Part shown: positions 1 to 12,552 of the stretch, one piece after another
Position numbering within the stretch: the first letter of the stretch is position 1
Layout: every line of letters begins with the position of its first letter
Source: Thamnaconus septentrionalis
Lineage: Eukaryota; Chordata; Actinopteri; Tetraodontiformes; Monacanthidae
Reading direction: 5' to 3'
Length of the DNA stretch: 64,000 bases
NCBI GenBank assembly: GCA_009823395.1
Contig: CM020514.1
Span: 7,599,466-7,663,465 of the forward strand
Translations under genes and position numbers: made by a program
The notes under the pieces: generated by a model
Seen by the model: only the letters and a program-made list of their open reading frames with translations
Databases searched by the model: none
Told to the model about the DNA's origin: nothing

Positions 1-81
1 TCTTTTTTTTTAAGATGGAGGAAAATGAAATCCCATTTAAATCTCCCCCAACATGTCTGACCTTCACTGCTGCCCCCTGTG

Positions 82-82
<1 letters not shown>

Positions 83-122
<40 letters not shown>

Positions 123-290
123 ACGCTAGCGCACGCACACTGCATGTTGTCCTTTTTCTGCCTGGCTTCACCACAGAATTTGGACAGAGCAGCTGAATTA
201 TTCAGCATCACTCCATCCGCCAAAACACACACACACACTCACGCACACACACACACACACACACGCACACACACACATGCACACACACCC
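83..290. repeat. Two (CA)n microsatellites
   Basis: CA tracts at about 83-120 and 225-290 (the second interrupted by GC, CT and TG steps) are separated by about 105 bp of unique sequence. Confidence 0.95.
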
Positions 291-1398
291 ATTCCCCTGA
301 CCTCTGCTCTGCTCACTGAAAGATATGGAGTAAATTAAAGTGGAAGCGGAAATCAAAAAAATGGCTTGACTGATGTCTTTTGAGCGACGTCAGTCCATTC
401 TTTTTCTTCAAAGGCGGCGTTGGCGGCGCAAACACAATCACACCAAATCAACCAGCCTTCACCACGTGTAGTACATCACATTTGAAAGTGATCCATCGGG
501 CCGAAAGGGGATGAAAGATCCAGAAGGGTCACTGAAATAAATCAGTGTTGTGTTGTTGTTGTTTTGTATTACAATAAGCATTTGTATTGACTGAAAGAGC
601 AGGTCCACTTGGAGGCAGCCATATTGCGCGTCGCTTGGGCAGCAGCCCAGAGCGTGGATCCGCTTAAGGTTTGGTGGTTTCTATGGTTACATCACAGCTG
701 GTTTAAGAAAGACGTCCGATCGAGCGAGACATCAGAAAACAGGTGGTGGTCAATGTTGCTTGCAGTGTGGCGTTGATGCATGAACATTCAGCTTTTACCC
801 ACTAAGAGAAACAATTCGATAGGATAAAATGAAAATGAAACATTTCAGTTTCCATTCACAGGTCCTGGCTCGTTTAAGATTTTTCTTTTCTTTTCAGAAA
901 TGTTTGAGTAAAAAAAGCGATAGAGATAGAAAATCATCCATTTTCTATTGGAAATGAAAACATCAGTAATGAGGAACTGCTCATTTCAAACAGTCCAAGA
1001 TAAAGTGTGAAACCAACTCCATCGAGTCACTGCATGGAGCCGTGAAACAAAGCTGCTTAACCCTCCTCACGTTGCCAGCAGCAAGCATACAGTCCATGTT
1101 GTATTTATTGTTATACTATTGTAATACTACGCCCATAAAGGGTCGCACTATAAAACCACTGGAATTTTATTAACATCTCTGCCATTGTACGCTGACTTCT
1201 AATGGGATCTCTGACTCTCAGCTGCTCCGCCGCTGTTGCAGATCTTGTAAAGGAGCAGCGCTGCCTCAGTGTGTGGAAATAGATGAGGATGAAGATGAGG
1301 GCGAGGTGGAGCCTTTGACTGACGCGCCAAACTCGCATCCGGCGTGTAGCTTTGCGTCGCGCTAGGCCCCCGCTGGCCGGCGAGCGATCGGAGATCAG

Positions 1399-1454
1399 GC
1401 CCAGGCCCAGGCCCCAGCTCCAGCTCCAGCTCCAGCTCCAGCTGCAGCTCCAGC
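1399..1454. repeat. (CCAGCT)n / (GGAGCT)n hexanucleotide tract
   Basis: CCAGGC units grade into at least five CCAGCT units plus one GCAGCT and a final CCAG. The flanks are CpG-rich. Read on the minus strand it gives alternating Trp-Ser or Leu-Glu dipeptides, which explains the odd reading frames here; no gene is implied. Confidence 0.9.
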
Positions 1455-3514
1455 CGCCCCTGTTGTGCTCTTGTGTCATCTTTGTCCCTGAACATATTTC
1501 CCTGCTGCCTGACAGCGAAGCTCTCTCAGTCTCTGGGGTTGTTATTTTGGTTTCGCTTTCTCCCCCCTAGGCCAGGCTTATCAGACAGACCCTCAAGTAT
1601 TGACGGCGAAATCTCAGCCTAGTTTCTATGCACCGCACAGCAGGTGACGGCACACACACACACGCACGCACACATGCACTCGAGCAGATTTCAATGGTTG
1701 AGTCCTGGGGGACACCACCACCAGCGCTAGGAAGAAAAGCCCACCCCTCTCCTGTCTTGGCACATATGGAGGGGCTTTTCTGTCTTCTGTTTCAGATTCT
1801 TCTTTAACCTGCAGCCATCCTCCCAACGAGCAGATTTTCTTGCTCGCGGTTCATCGCGAAAAAAAAAAAAAACACAGCCAAAAACACGCTATTATTAATT
1901 CCTAACATATGAAAGCTTCGCTGGAGTTAGACGGCCGCAACCGAGGCTCGAGTTGAATGATTTAAAGCCAATAAAAGAGCCGGATGGTGGGTTAATTGTT
2001 CACTGAAATTGAAAGATGGTGTACCGGCATCATCTCGGCTGTGTTTGTGAGCCCGGCTGTCAGCAGATCAGGAGGCGGCGGAGGGAGAGGGGGGCGGGGG
2101 GGCTCAAGGGCTCAGCTGTCAATCTCAGTGATGGGAACGCCGTCAGACGACGGAGAAATCGTCGGCGCGAGATACGTTTCTTAGCCGCTCGGTGAATTTG
2201 GACTTTGTTCCTAGTCCTACCTGATAACATAATCCTGGATGTGGCCTGTACTGCAACCAGCCACCAGGGGACCAAATCCACACGAGCGAGAGAAACGCAC
2301 CCACATGACGCAGCCGCTGAAAACACACACGTCAGAAGTACAAAGGGACTTTTCGTCGACTCGTTGGTCTCACGGGGAATAATTGCCCCACCTCTCCGTG
2401 TACGTCTCGGCAGACCAGTCACCTGAAGTGTGGGAGAGGCTGCAGATGGCCGTTTTATTTCCCAGATAGAGTCTTCCTTGCGGCGGTTCAGACATGAAAA
2501 CGGAACGCGAAAAAAGCGCCCGTGGCCGGATTCCAGGCACAGATATAACAAAATAAAGCGGGCGCGGGCTACCTGTGGCATTTATTCAAATGGACGACAG
2601 ATGGTGTCGAGCAGATAGAGGAGCGGCTGAGCGCAGAGATAAGGGGAAACTCCTCATGGAATCCGTTTGGTGTCCTGAACTTCGCACCTGTGAGCGCTGG
2701 TGGACGTTCTGAGGACACAAACGGCGGACGCGTTTCCCTTCGGGGATGCAGATTTCCTCCCGGATAAACAGGAAGTTCCTGCTTTGCTGCTACTTTATAT
2801 TTTGGGGCTGCCGCAACGACGTTCACTGTCATTTAGAGCTAGGAGTTCAATTTAAAGCTAGCACAATCCATAAGATAAATATCTACTGTGCTAAGACTTG
2901 AGTGGAGAAGTGAAAGTGCAATTTTTGGCTCTGATAATATCAGCAGTTGTGGGTTTGCAACCTTTGAACGGTTCCACCGCTCCATGCCAACAGCCAATTA
3001 AACTGCCAATAACATTTATTTGAACACTCGAGCTTTCCAGCTCGAAGCTTCAGTAAAAAAAAAAAAATTCCCTCTCAGCAGGACTGTTATGTTTAAATGT
3101 TAATTTACCTTTTTAAAAAAAAAAAAAAAAAAACAATCAATGTTTGTTTTTCATTGCAGCAGGTTAAACGAACAATTAGCACTCACTGTTGCTTTTATGT
3201 AGCAAGAGAATGTACCAGATGGTTTTTGTCTCTCTACCCGAATCATTGGATGTGGACAGCTCAGTTGCTCCCTCCTGCTGCCAGTGTAGATACACATGAG
3301 TGGATTTAAAGTAGAAGGGTCAACAGAACAGAGTGTCGCGCAAGATCCTCTGACGATCAGCCAAAGAGCAAATAAGTCCAGTGCTTTGGCACAGATGTTA
3401 AACTGCTCATGCAATAGCAGATGACTCCAACCGACATATAGCTCATAGGTTTACCAAGCATCTTACCGCCAAAATGAGTCAAGAGTAAATCCAGCTTTTA
3501 ATTATTTTCAGATC

Positions 3515-3740
3515 CCAAATTTCAATGATGTATTTAGCCCTCTGTTTACAGCCTCCAGCAGAAACGCTGGGATTTAGCTTCCTTCTGGAACGGATGCTTT
3601 CCTGATAGTTGTAAGGGGATTGAAATAGAGGGGATCGATGTTGGAGGTCACTCCTGTGGTTTTTGAGAGGTATCAGTGCCCTTTGTGGTGTCACAAAGAG
3701 TTGATTTGTGTGGCTAGAGACACATTGTATAGCTGAAGTT
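3515..3740 (+). mobile_element. CRE-core dispersed repeat, copy A
   Basis: It contains two family landmarks in order: GCCCTCTGTTTACAGCCTCC with CAGCAGAAACGCTGGG (3537-3575), and the near-palindromic core CCCTTTGTGGTGTCACAAAG (3679-3698). No coding potential. The family has at least 11 other members in this window (near 8.4, 9.8, 14.6, 20.0, 20.4, 20.8, 31.3, 42.2, 45.9, 47.9 and 58.1 kb) and looks like a non-autonomous DNA element. Confidence 0.6.
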
Positions 3741-4476
3741 TGCATAAAATAGTCCCTGATGGAAGCATTTCCAGGAAGTGAGACACCAACAGGCTTTCTC
3801 GATACGCTTATTAATCTTCTGTGCCTGGTTAAGACGTCACGTCATGAAGCGGGTCTATGATGAGCTACGGCCACAGCAAGGCATAGCGCGCAACTCTCGG
3901 ACACCCGCAAGTGTGAAGTGAAGGAGCAAAAAATGTTCCCCATCCTTCTTAATTCAACAAGCCAACAAACTATGTGGCATTTCAACGCGGCCCAGATATT
4001 AATAAAACACCGGCAGACTCAGACGCGTGTGGATGTCGGCGTGCCGGCGATGACGATCACATCGTCTCCATCGCATCCGCCCGACAGATCCGCCTGTGCG
4101 GCTGTGGTCTCCGGATCCTTTCCCTTTCCCAGTCTCCCCGCTTGGCTTCCTTTCTTCTGTCCGTCTCCCTCCCTCTCACATTTAAAACACGCTGACACAT
4201 GAAAAGGGGCGACGACTGAGCTCTCAGCGCAGCTTCTTCGCTTGTTTCCCTGGAGAAACTCCCGTGCCAGCTCCTCAGAAAACCACGGAGGAGGAGACGT
4301 TGGGGAGGGAGGGGCGGTGGGGGAGGCGAGTGAGGCGAGTGAGGGATGGGCGGATTTGAAGATGGAGAGGATGGGAGGATGTGCCGAGATGAAGAGCAGA
4401 CAGGAGGTGAGGAGGCGGAAAACATTTTGAGGACTTTGAGGCTGCGCGGCGAAGAGTTACAGAGGGGCAGCCGGGC

Positions 4477-4600
4477 ATGTGTGTGTGTGTGTGTGCGTGC
4501 GTGCGCGCGTGTGTGTCTATCCGCGCGGAAAGCTCATAACTGGTGCGAGCTCGCGCGTGTGTGGGTGTGTGCGTGCGTGCGTGCGTGCGTGCGTGGGTGG
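4477..4600. repeat. GT/GCGT alternating purine-pyrimidine tract
   Basis: (GT)n at 4477-4493, then GCGTGCGTGCGC, and a (GCGT)n run at about 4570-4594, all alternating purine-pyrimidine and therefore able to form left-handed DNA. Confidence 0.9.
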
Positions 4601-5589
4601 ATACAGTATGTGCAATAAGGTTTCTGGTTCACAGAAGTTTAGAGAAAAATCACCAGAAGCGCAAACTAGAAAACTGCACTTTCAAGGACTCGGATGTAAA
4701 ATGTTGCGGTGGGGTTTTGTTTTTTGTTTTTTCCATCCAGTGGCTCAGTATCCCGCGCTCGCCGCCTCACATGACCTCCATTGAGGAGGCAAGTTTTGTC
4801 TTCCAGTTGCATGATGTCATCTCTGAATAAAACATGTTTGGAGGAGAGCCGCCGAGAGCTCTCTCCTGGAATGATCTCATCGTTTTACAGGCAAGAGGTG
4901 GAGGGGGGGGGGGGGTGGGGAGAGAGAAAAAAAACCCCTTTATGCTGAGCTCAAAGACATTTAAATAAATGCCAGTGTCATCGGCAAATCACATCACAGC
5001 TAAATAGGGACTACGGCCTCATTGCGGCCGCTGAGTATGTGTACTTAGAATAAGAATAACTCCCCGATCCATGATCACATCTTCAGATTTTATTATCAGC
5101 ATGATCTCATGGCCGGGAAGGGGGCCTTTAAAAAGTGCGTTAAATGTCAGGTATCTTCTTTAATTTAATGCCACGTGTTTGGTGATGTGCAGGAAGGGAT
5201 GAAGTCATCGTTTGATGGCGGACGAGAGGAAAAAAGCCCCCCCCCCAGAATCTTCACAGAACGCCGCTGTTCCGTCGTCCGTCCACTTCAAATAAATAAA
5301 AAATAACGCACAATGCGCTGCCGCTTTCCTCCAGTTTTGGCACTGCGTTTTTTAAAACACGGCAGATTCCAAAAAAAATAAAAAAAATAATCCACTTTGC
5401 AGAAATGCGGAGATGGGCAGGTGCCAAATGGCTGCGATGCAAACGTTGCCTCATTAAAAGTAACAAAATGAAAGAAATGCGCAAAAAAAAAAAAGAGAGA
5501 GAGGAATCAAGCCGATGGTAGCGGCGTGCGGGGGAGGGGGAGGGGAGCTGACATCCGGGGCCCTTTTCAATCAATCTCGCCGCTAATCT

Positions 5590-5960
5590 TTTTAGTCAAG
5601 CAATCAAACTAATGAGAGCCAAGACGAGAACGCGAACATGCAATAATTACAGGAGAGCAGCGCGACCTCCTGCTTACACACCCGGGGCACAGGAAGCGAC
5701 GCGTGAGAGCAGGCTGTGGTTAATTACTATTAGCACTCCGCCGCTGTCCCACCTCTGTCGCTCCCCCGTGATAAAATTAACGTCGTCGCCGTCGTCCCAA
5801 CTCCCTGTAGCCATGGCGATGGGAAGATTCCCCCCCCTCGGGTACCCTCCCTTCGGTTGTGTTGATGCAGCACCTCAGCAGTTAGGAGGGCGACTCGCTC
5901 TGATTACTGGGATTCAGGGTATAAATTTACAGGCCCTGGTCGGGAATCTGCAGCTCGCTG
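5590..5960. promoter_or_regulatory. Candidate regulatory stretch, repeat-free
   Basis: It has CAATAATTAC (5641) and GGTTAATTACTATTAGC (about 5717-5733) homeodomain-type motifs in otherwise balanced, repeat-free DNA. Selected by texture only; conservation is untested. Confidence 0.2.
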
Positions 5961-8149
5961 GTCAGAGCCGCTAAATCATCGCAAAGAGGTTCAACCTTCA
6001 CTTTTCCACTTTTGCGCTATTGTTTTGTCGCCCAATAAATACTTTCCTTCTCTACTTATTTTATGCTAATTTATTATGTAGCTTTAATTGGGCTTTTTGG
6101 ATTACGGTCCTCATGTGGATTCACAGCCACCGGGCCATTCAGGGCGTGTTAGTTACTGTATCCGCCCTGCATTTCTTACGCTGACATTCAGGCACAGGTG
6201 CAGCCTTCTTTCTGACCATTGTGTGTCATTTTCTTCTCGTTATTTAGGACAATTGTAGCAGTACCACAGGAAATCGTGGGGGGCAGTGTTGAGCAGTGCG
6301 GGCCAAGCCGCAAGCCAGACCAGTTCAATACTGTGAAAAGAAGACGCACAACTTTGTGAGGGCGTATTTTGTGACAGCAGAGCACAGGAACGGCTTGAAG
6401 ATCATTGTGTGTTTGAACAGGAAGTGGTTCTGTGTCACGTTTTTCCGGCTTCCTCCCACAGTTCAAAGACAAACACATTAAGCTAACTTATGATTTCAAC
6501 TGCAAATTGTCCCGAGGTGTGAATATAGCTTGGCTGTGACACACAGTAGCTCAGTTCAGACTGTGACTGCAGACGCTGCATGAACCTGGTGACCCCCTCT
6601 TGCTTTGGAGCATTGAAACAGGTTGCATTCTGTCGCTGCTTTTCAGAGGTTTGATTCTCGCTGAATGCCTGCACATTGCTGCCCCATTATACTGGACAGA
6701 GGACGTAGTGCGAAGTGACACGACCAGACCATAAGTAACCTCTATCGAGACGGCCGCGACGGTCCGCACAGAAGCTAACGGCCGGTCCGCCTGTGATCTT
6801 TTCGCTCCGCACATTTCAGTTTCTGTTCCTCACGCTAATCCCTCCATATGATTTATTCCCCCCCCCCGAGCCTCCTTCCACCGCCTCAATTTCTTTCAAA
6901 CGTTTGGGCTTTCATGGATGGGAAGGCAATGAATACTATAGAGTTTGAGGGGCCAAACAATTTGCGACAATGCACTTGAAAAGGATTACGGCATACTTGA
7001 CATTTGCGCACGTGTGCGAGCGTGTACGCGCGCGCCAGCGAGCGAGCATTGCCCGCGTGGATGCGAGAGTGTCCGGGTGGTCCTCTGTTTTTCTCTCGGA
7101 CCCTCTAATCCTTTTAAATCAGCTTTGTTAATCCCACTTTCTTCTCGCAGCTGCTGTGGCTTCACGCAGCCACATGCAAGCGTTTTTTCCCCCGCTCGCT
7201 GCAAACGGGCAATGTTTCTTTGAAAGCTGAGATTTTTTTTTTTTTTCCAACTGTTGTTGTTTTCCTGGCATTCAAAGACTTCCCCCTGTGCGACAGGAGA
7301 TAGACCTAGCTCCAGAGGGAACTATATTAACATGGGAGAGTGGATGTGAGAAGCGTGCATCACAAAGCCATTCAGGAAATTTGTCAAAATCCCCAAAAAA
7401 AAAGCTTTGTGTGCGCGTCACGTTTTGCGTTTGAAATGCCATCACCTTTGCCGAGTGCAATCAAAGAAGGTAATCTGTTGATGGATTAAGGTCAGGGATG
7501 GCAGGAGAAACTCGTGCAACGAAGGTCCAGAAATCACGTTAAAGCCTTTCTCAGCGTTACCCACTATTGCAGCTCCAGATATATTTGTAAGCGCACTGTG
7601 TCCTCTCCATTCATCGTGTGCAAAAACTGGGTTCAGGGCAATTGAGGAAAAAAAAAGAAAGAAAAAAAAACTTTTCTGACAAATGGGCTGCCAGCTCTCC
7701 ACACAATGCACTGGCACCACGGTGGAATCCTGCGATTTTACTCCTCATAATTCATCTTGTCGGCACACATCTTCTGATCTAAAAATATGCATTTGGTTAG
7801 CTCCTCGAGCGTTAGCCTAGCGTGCAACAAAGGAGAAGGCAGCAAGTCTGGATGTGAGGATAAACGAGAAGAAACAATCAGAAAAACAATTTCAAAGTCT
7901 GAGTATTTCCTTTATTGTCATTTCTCGTGCACTTGTGAATGCAGCAAAAGAAATATTGTACCGCCAAAGCACGCACCAAAAAAACAACATTAATAATAAA
8001 TGAATGAGAGGATCAACAAAAGGAAGCAATCCAGTATGCCACTGTACGACAGTATATCATTGTGACTTTCCATCTTGATCTCTGAAGAGAAACCTCATAT
8101 GTCTGTTTATCCAAATCAAAGACGTCGCTTTTCACTTGTCGCTTCCTGA

Positions 8150-8480
8150 TGATGATGTCAGCCCTTCCTCGTGCTTGGAAGTGAAACAAGGACTCAAGGC
8201 AGAGCAGACGTATCTGTCTTGAAGCCTGTGTCACCCATGTGACTTCACAAAGGGCTCTTTCACACAATGTTTTCCAGAATGAGCTGGATATTTAAGCACG
8301 TTCCAATAGTGTGTCATATATATATAGTGTGTCATATATATATAGTGTGTCATATATATATAGTGTGTCATATATACAATAGTGTTAGTATGGTACACGT
8401 GCTCTTTGTGGTGTCACAAAGGGATGATTTTCAGAGTGAATGAGGCAAGCAAAAATAAATGACATTCTGAGGAGTTGATT
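8150..8480 (+). mobile_element. CRE-core dispersed repeat, copy B
   Basis: The core is GCTCTTTGTGGTGTCACAAA followed by GGGATGATTTT (8401-8430). Like copy A it carries TGGTGTCA, suggesting that A and B form a subfamily. The left part is weakly recognisable and is interrupted by the 18-bp tandem repeat at 8307-8377, so the left border is approximate. Confidence 0.45.
8307..8377. repeat. 18-bp tandem repeat, four units
   Basis: The unit TAGTGTGTCATATATATA is repeated three times perfectly, with a fourth slightly shortened copy. The unit mixes a GTGTCA part (as in the nearby repeat core) with a TA run. Confidence 0.9.
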
Positions 8481-9769
8481 GTTGTCATAGAGACAAAGAT
8501 AGTCAGTTTGAACGTTCTAATATGTGTCCTCATCTGAACTCAGCAATGTGGCAGCAGCGCACCAGCAGCAGCAGTAGCAGCGCTGCATATGATAAGACAC
8601 CTGACAGCGTTATGCTGTCACCTCCTGCTTGTTAGAAACTTGAAGTGGGCCTTTAAGAACTTTGGGAGCGAATAAAAATCCTAAACTAAAATGTGAAATA
8701 CCTCAACAGTCTAGCATCCCGTTTCCGCAGGTCCCCATGAGGCTGCGGTTGACTTAATACACGAGGTTTGTTGGAGTGGTGCAGTGGGGTTATTTTCCGC
8801 TGTGAAGATTTATTCTCCAAAAAACTTCCAGCGACAGAAAAAGCCCGACTTGAAATGCAAAAAGCAACGCCGCCCCTCCCCGGCGCTACTGTGGGATTTC
8901 TTCTCTGCTTTGCCCTTTTTCTCCTTCACCTAATCTCTCTCAAATATTCTCTCCAACCCCCCTTTCCCTCCTCCTCCAAAGGTTTGTTTATGGAGACAGA
9001 GTCTTTGAACCCCTGCAGTCTTTATAGTTCAGAGGCTGCGAGGTAGCAGCTGCTAATGTCAATGCTAATGACGCTTCCCAAACCTGGTGAACATTCCAAA
9101 ACACCTCTTCACCAGCCGGCTCACAAAGGGCCAAGGTGCAGACGCGTCGGCTTTCATGGCAGCACCAAACGGGGCAAAGGTTCGGGGGCGGTGGCGCAGA
9201 CACGGGGATGATTTTTTTATTTTTATCATTATTTATTATTTTATTTTTCTGTTTGTCTTTCATGTATTCAAGGAAAACAAGGATGAATGAGGCGACGCAG
9301 CCCGCAGTTGCCGAGCTTTCCAAGAGTTGCTCGAGAGAGGCTGCGCGCCACAGCTAGCGTGTCAACACAAGAATTAGCATGCGGAAGCCCCAGGGACAGA
9401 GGCGCCGGGAAACACCCCCTTTTTCCTCGCGCTTGAGAATATCTGAGAAGTGACAAGCTGCGGGCGGAGAGGGAGACGGATCATAATGAGGAGCGCTCGC
9501 TCTTGTGCAGCGTTTGTGCCGCTTCCTGCAGACACAGCAGTCCCTCTCTCAAAGAGGTCGGAGGGTCCGCCGACGCTCCCCGCCTCGGTGCAGACAGTGC
9601 GAGGAGCAGTAACAAAATGTTTCAGCAGAACGAAAAAAAAAAATCCTCCAACATAAAGAAGACCAGTCGTTGAAAAGGGATAATTGACGGCAAAATGATA
9701 CATGTATGTTTTTTCTGCAGCTAGTTTATTTTTTGGTAGGTGCTCCCTTTTCTGCCTGCTCTCCGTATT

Positions 9770-9990
9770 CTACCAGGTGGGCCAGCTCTGCATGATGGAT
9801 TATTGAGAAAAATGCTGTATTTAACCCTCTGTTTACAGCCTCCTGCTAAAGCACTCGGTCGTAGTGTCTGGCTAGAACTGATGCTTATTTGGAAATGGGA
9901 CATATCATTGGCATTAGTGGGCATAACCAACATCTGGTTGGTGTTAGTGATGTCACAAACTAACCCATCATGGAAAACATATTTTTATTA
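9770..9990 (+). mobile_element. CRE-core dispersed repeat, copy C
   Basis: It has the upstream landmark GTATTTAACCCTCTGTTTAC with AGCCTCCTGCTAAAGCACT (9818-9855) and a core reduced to GTGATGTCACAAAC (9947-9960). The order and roughly 130-base spacing match copies A and E. Confidence 0.6.
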
Positions 9991-10819
9991 GCTCGTCAAA
10001 ATGTCTTTTCGTGCTAACACACGAAGTACAACAAATCACAACTTGTGCATTTCTAGATGGGCCAGCCTTTTCCGTGTGACCGCGCTGAAACGAGTTGTTC
10101 TTTTTTTTTTTTTTTTTAAATGTGGTCGTCACTGCGTGAGAACGAGTAGGCATCTTCCCCGCTAGCATGAAGCAGCCAGCCAATCACAAGGGAGCGGGCT
10201 GCTCCAAGGCGGAGCCACAGTGAAACGCTTGTTTTTAGGGTCTTTACAGCTCAAACTAGGATATTTTTTTTTTTTCTCAAACAAACCTTGTTTGTTGTTG
10301 GAAGTAGAGCACCAGAAAGAATGTATTAAATCTGGAGATGGTCAGAATTGGGCTCCTTTACATTTAGTGTCATGCTGAACCCTTGTGAGTTACAAAACCT
10401 CCATCTCACCTGCATTTTGTCATTTTTCCTCACTGTTGGGGGCTACAGATCAACGGAAAAGTGATGCACGTAAACAAGCAAACAAGTGCAAAGTGAACTT
10501 TGCATAATTTGGGTCCTTTAAATGGTTTCATGGATTTTCTGCTGCACGGTGGTATCAAGAGCGATGGATGTAAACGTTGTTTCCAACCCGGCAGACTGCA
10601 AAAGTTTTGCGCTGTGTCTGTTGTGAGTCAATTAACCTGGCAATTCGACCCACTGCTTACCTCTACCCAGCAAGTCGGGTTCTGTTCTTTACAATCAGTG
10701 CTCAACATTAAATGTCTCTTAGTGAACAATTAGTCTCGTCTCCCTCAATAACGGCTCTCTGCTTGCAACTGCAGGTCGTCTTGCTCCTCTCCGCCGTCTG
10801 AAAACACACACAAACACAT

Positions 10820-10940
10820 CCCAGCAATCCAATTAGATGCCCACAAAACACAAATCAGAGATTATAATATTAAGCAAATTAGGATGCAACGAGCAACCGA
10901 GCTCCAGTGAGTTAATTAGAAGCAATCTCTGCACAGAGGA
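10820..10940. promoter_or_regulatory. Candidate regulatory stretch, repeat-free
   Basis: CCAATTAGATGC, GATTATAATATTAAG, AAATTAGG and GTTAATTAG occur within 110 bp, four TAAT-core sites. Conservation is untested. Confidence 0.2.
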
Positions 10941-12237
10941 TCGTCTGGGAAAGTGTCAACAAACTTCAGGTGCATTGTTTGGGGGGTTATTTGAGTGGAG
11001 GATATATTGAGAAGGTGTACTTTTAGGAAATGCAGTTTATCGCAGTTTATTTACAGCTTTCAGAGGCGCAAAAAACTTTGCTGGTCTGTTTAAATCCCCT
11101 TTGAAAAAAAAAAAAAAAAAGAACTTTCGAGAGCAGAAGTTCCCTTTCAATCAAACAAGCAAATTAAATTTGTCGCAGTCAGACTACACACCCCGATAAC
11201 CTTGTCAAGTTAATCCTGCATGTTTACACCTCGGCCTCGGCTTCCCGCAAACTCGGCCTGAGTCACAAAGTGGCGGCGACCGACACTGCAGAGGAAATTG
11301 CTTCCATTCTAGTCGCCGCCTTTTTGTTGCCGCACGCGCCGCCGTGCAACAATGAATGAACCGTCCCAGCAGCAGCGCCACTCCGCTCCGCTGCACTCCG
11401 GATACGTGCGCGGCCCATTTCTGTTCAAGGCACCACGCTCGCATTCAGCATCAATCCACGTAGGCCGGACCGCCCCCCCGAAACAGGAAATTAAAGGCAC
11501 ACAACATCCGATAGATTTCAAAATACAACACAATGCACGGGCTTTCGATTGTAAATAAAGATAGCTGTGATCCACATGGTTCACAATGGGACTTACAGCT
11601 TCTTTTTATTACTAGTTATTTGTGCTACTTGCTGTTTATATCAATTATATTTGTACAAAGTATACAAATGGGCAAATGAAAAGTTAAATGCACACATCTA
11701 AGAGAATTTAAAGAGCATTTCACTATATAATGTACTCATCCATAAAAAAACTGGGGAGTAAAAACAAGTTGTGGGGTAATATTGACGTGAACAGGCCAAC
11801 AACCTCTCGGGACCTGGTGGACAGTGACTCACACCGTTGGTCAGTTCAGTTGCTCACGGGCTTCATAACGTCGGCGAAGTTTGCAGGAATCCGTCCAAGT
11901 AAAACGGCACGAGTTAGCAAGAGATGAAAATGCTTTTGAGGCAACATAAGGAGGAAGTTTTGTACATTTGGACCAGCCAAGAGATGCAGCCAACCGTCTC
12001 CAGGTTGCGATAGATTATGAGGTGTGTGATTCATTCATGATGATTCAGTGGATTAAATTGGTTTATTAATTTGGATTAATTAAAGATTACTTTGGATGTT
12101 TTTTTTTATTTTCTTTCGAATTGCACTTTCTTTACTTAATAGTCACCTAATAGACTCAATCCTCCATTGCACCTCACATTTTTTATTTGCTTCAAGTTTG
12201 ACTATTATCAGGGCTCATTTGAGAAGTTGTGAAAGCA

Positions 12238-12552
12238 TCAGCCAATGAGTGGTGAACACGACCAGTCATACCCCTGGAACCTACTGTCATTTGTCCTCCT
12301 CTTTCTCAAACGCTGCAAAAGCTCCTCATGTTGGTCCCACTGACACCTAAAACTAGAACCATCGTCATGATGTAATATGAGTTCTTGTATCAGGAGGCGA
12401 AACTCCCTCTTCCTGGCTACAAGTTCTTCATTGCTGTTTGGAGATTGAGGACCACTCCTACGGTTATTTTCACACTGTTGCAGAAAGTTCTCAGTGGTAA
12501 AAACCTCTGATGCAAAATTGTGTCGCCGTCGGTCCGAATTGTCCTGATGCAA
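12238..12552 (-). pseudogene. Possible PIF/Harbinger transposase N-terminal fragment
   Basis: The minus-strand frame of 104 codons contains REFRLLIQELILHHDDGSSF (codons about 49-68), then FRCQWDQHEELLQRL. Harbinger (HARBI1-like) transposases have near their N-terminus a pattern G/R-E-[FY]-x-x-L-[VI]-x-E-L-x-L-D-D-x-x-x-F-x-x-[FY]-F-R-M-x-x-x-x-F-x-x-L-L. The match is in order with similar spacing, but the catalytic DDE part is absent. The best-matching part is 12301-12420. This is a family-level resemblance judged by eye; a host-gene exon is less likely because there are no flanking coding segments. Confidence 0.35.

Larger units (their letters stand above)
1..12200. other. Upstream intergenic DNA, left part; no gene seen
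   Basis: No reading frame here looks coding; the longer ones run through CA/GT repeats or are low-complexity. Contents are CA tracts (80-290), a GGAGCT-type hexamer block (about 1400-1454), GT/GCGT runs (4477-4600), a G run (4902-4914), three copies of the CRE-like core repeat (3.5, 8.4 and 9.8 kb), an 18-bp tandem repeat (8.3 kb) and repeat-poor stretches near 5.6 and 10.8 kb that may be regulatory. In mammals the DNA upstream of KLF7 is a long gene-poor interval towards CREB1, which fits this emptiness. Confidence 0.6.

Noticed and set aside
2060..2581. 173-codon minus-strand frame
   Set aside because: No domain recognised, competing open frames on both strands, and no splice or promoter context.
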